In this document: positions 62,741 through 64,000 of the stretch, one piece after another
Numbering within the stretch: position 1 is the first letter of the stretch
Layout: each line of letters starts with the position of its first letter
Assembly (NCBI RefSeq): GCF_017495225.1
Contig: NZ_JAFEIG010000007.1
Span: 1-64,000 of the forward strand
DNA: 64,000 bases
Source: Daejeonella sp.
GTDB lineage: Bacteria > Bacteroidota > Bacteroidia > Sphingobacteriales > Sphingobacteriaceae
Direction: 5' to 3'
Made by a program: the position numbers and the translations under genes
Notes under the pieces: generated by a model
What the model saw: the letters and a program-made list of their open reading frames with translations, nothing else
Database searches by the model: none
What the model was told of the DNA's origin: nothing

Positions 62741-64000
62741 TTAAACTTCCTCAGTAGCCTTAGGGGTCTTTGCATTTTGCTTTTCCCACTCTTCTTGAAT
62801 GCGTTCAGCTTCAGGATTATCCTCAAAATCGTGAGGAAGATTGGAGCTCATTGTTTCAGAGAAAGGTGTTGTTTGAGGAATAAAGTCTGTATCATGACCA
62901 GGCTTGCTATAATCATATGGCCAACGGTAAACGGAAGGAATTTCTCCAGGCCAGTTACCATGTAAATGCTCAACAGGAGTTGTCCATTCTAAAGTAGTTG
63001 ACTGCCAAGGATTTTGCTCAGCTTTCTTACCATAGAACATAGAATAGAAGAAGTTCCATAAGAAAGCTACTTGAGCTAAAGCTGAAATAATGGCTGCCCA
63101 AGTAATAAATACGTTAACAGTTAACCATTCTTGCATGAATGCAAATTCAGTGAAAGCGTAGTAACGACGAGGAACGCCATCAATACCCATAAAGTGCATT
63201 GGAAAGAATACTAAATATGCACAAATAAAAGTTACCCAAAAGTGTAAATAACCTAAACGAGCATCCATCATTCTACCGAACATTTTAGGATACCAGTGAT
63301 AAACACCACAAAGCATACCAAAAATAGCTGCAGAACCCATTACAAGGTGGAAGTGAGCAACAACAAAATAAGTATCGTGTAAGTTGATGTCTAATGCTGC
63401 ATTACCTAGGAAGATACCAGTTAAACCACCAGAGATAAAGAATGAAACTAAACCGATTGCAAAAAGCATTGCAGGAGTAAATCTTAAGTTACCTCTCCAG
63501 ATAGTAGCTAAATAATTGAAAGTTTTTACCGCAGATGGAACCGCAATGATCAATGTTGTAATCATAAAAACCCCACCTAGGAATGGATTCATTCCGGTAA
63601 CAAACATGTGGTGTCCCCATACAATAAATGAAAGAACTGTAATACCAATTAAAGAATAAACCATGGCATGATATCCAAAAATTGGCTTTCTTGAATTAGT
63701 AGCAATAACTTCAGAAGTGATACCTAAAGCAGGCATAATTACGATGTAAACTTCTGGGTGACCAAGGAACCAGAATAAGTGTTGCCACAATACAGGGCTA
63801 CCACCTTGATTTGGAAGCACTTGACCAGCAACTACGATATCAGAAAGATAGAAACTAGTCCCGAAACTACGATCAAAAATTAAGAGTACAACTGCCGAAA
63901 CTAGAACAGGGAATGATAATACACCAACAATTGCAGTTAAAAAGAATGCCCAAATTGTTAATGGCATTTTCCACATATCCATACCTTTAGTACGCATATT
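62741..64000 (-). CDS. ctaD: cytochrome c oxidase subunit I (5' end beyond window)
   Basis: C-terminal 419 or so residues of the catalytic heme-copper oxidase subunit; the frame stays open through the window edge (codon 63998-64000 is sense), so the start lies outside. Counting from the Met at 63997: CuB ligands H80 (GHPEVY, with cross-linked Y84), H129 and H130 (WGHHMF), and heme ligands H215 (a3) and H217 (a) in VVAHFHLVM. The K-channel and A-type features look normal. The C-terminus ends in a charged tail. A terminator follows. Upstream genes (subunit II and the ACIII complex) are presumably just outside. Confidence 0.97.
   Translation of the reverse strand, partial: NMRTKGMDMWKMPLTIWAFFLTAIVGVLSFPVLVSAVVLLIFDRSFGTSFYLSDIVVAGQVLPNQGGSPVLWQHLFWFLGHPEVYIVIMPALGITSEVIATNSRKPIFGYHAMVYSLIGITVLSFIVWGHHMFVTGMNPFLGGVFMITTLIIAVPSAVKTFNYLATIWRGNLRFTPAMLFAIGLVSFFISGGLTGIFLGNAALDINLHDTYFVVAHFHLVMGSAAIFGMLCGVYHWYPKMFGRMMDARLGYLHFWVTFICAYLVFFPMHFMGIDGVPRRYYAFTEFAFMQEWLTVNVFITWAAIISALAQVAFLWNFFYSMFYGKKAEQNPWQSTTLEWTTPVEHLHGNWPGEIPSVYRWPYDYSKPGHDTDFIPQTTPFSETMSSNLPHDFEDNPEAERIQEEWEKQNAKTPKATEEV

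Overview
The window looks like a chromosomal stretch of a Bacteroidota bacterium, most likely Sphingobacteriaceae (Pedobacter-like). This is inferred from low GC, -7 boxes of the Bacteroidota form TAnnTTTG, the gldK-gldL-gldM-gldN type IX secretion (T9SS) block, gldB beside nadE, an atp operon without atpD/atpC, and an oxidase cluster with two subunit III proteins. No rRNA, tRNA, CRISPR array, transposase or phage gene was seen.

Layout. 1-480: tandem GC-rich palindromic repeats upstream of ileS. 0.5-4.9 kb: ileS, a TraR/DksA-like gene and lspA. 5-14 kb: a SIMPL-domain protein, an unrecognised protein with kinase-like motifs, pirin, serS, rsmI, a PH-SHOCT protein, lnt and a TIM-barrel sugar epimerase. 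14.1-16.9 kb: an accessory-looking strip with three arrays of 7-bp repeats, a TlpA-like lipoprotein, a small membrane ORF and a duplicated block of about 240-250 bp. 16.9-25.9 kb: nadE, gldB and the atp operon (atpZ, atpI-like, B, E, F, H, A, G), with a fourth heptad array between atpA and atpG. 26-33 kb: a PorW/SprE-like T9SS lipoprotein, a class A PBP and uvrC. 33-39.8 kb: gldN/M/L/K, hemD and a DUF4271 protein. 40-49 kb: an EamA transporter, hemW, an SDR, a DUF4440 protein, a VWA/AAA+ pair, then a phosphoesterase, a UbiA-like protein and a MOSC protein. 49-56.3 kb: an S9 peptidase, histidine kinase and response regulator gene run, a TPR protein, a DUF4286 protein and rfbC. 56.3-64 kb: an OmpA-like lipoprotein, DUF2461, DUF983, then an aa3-type oxidase cluster (ctaD cut by the window end, ctaB, two subunits III, subunit IV, SCO, DUF420 and a small CxxC membrane protein).

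How it fits together. Energy conversion is covered by F1Fo ATP synthase and the oxidase with heme O synthesis and copper delivery. Envelope work is covered by lspA and lnt (lipoprotein maturation), the PBP, the OmpA-like protein and the T9SS/gliding core. The T9SS set is the lipoprotein GldK, the GldL/GldM motor, GldN, GldB and the PorW-like protein.

The least ordinary signal is the family of strictly heptameric repeat arrays. Four of four lie immediately 3' of the stop codon of a minus-strand gene, and their GCACCGT cores are spaced by exact multiples of 7 bp (49, 56 or 63). I know no named element with this build. Other points for a second look are the CTAG-centred tandem repeats at the left edge, the kinase-like protein at 5886, a hairpin between atpE and atpF, a UbiA-like protein lacking the first Asp motif, and a TraR/DksA protein with only one of four zinc cysteines.
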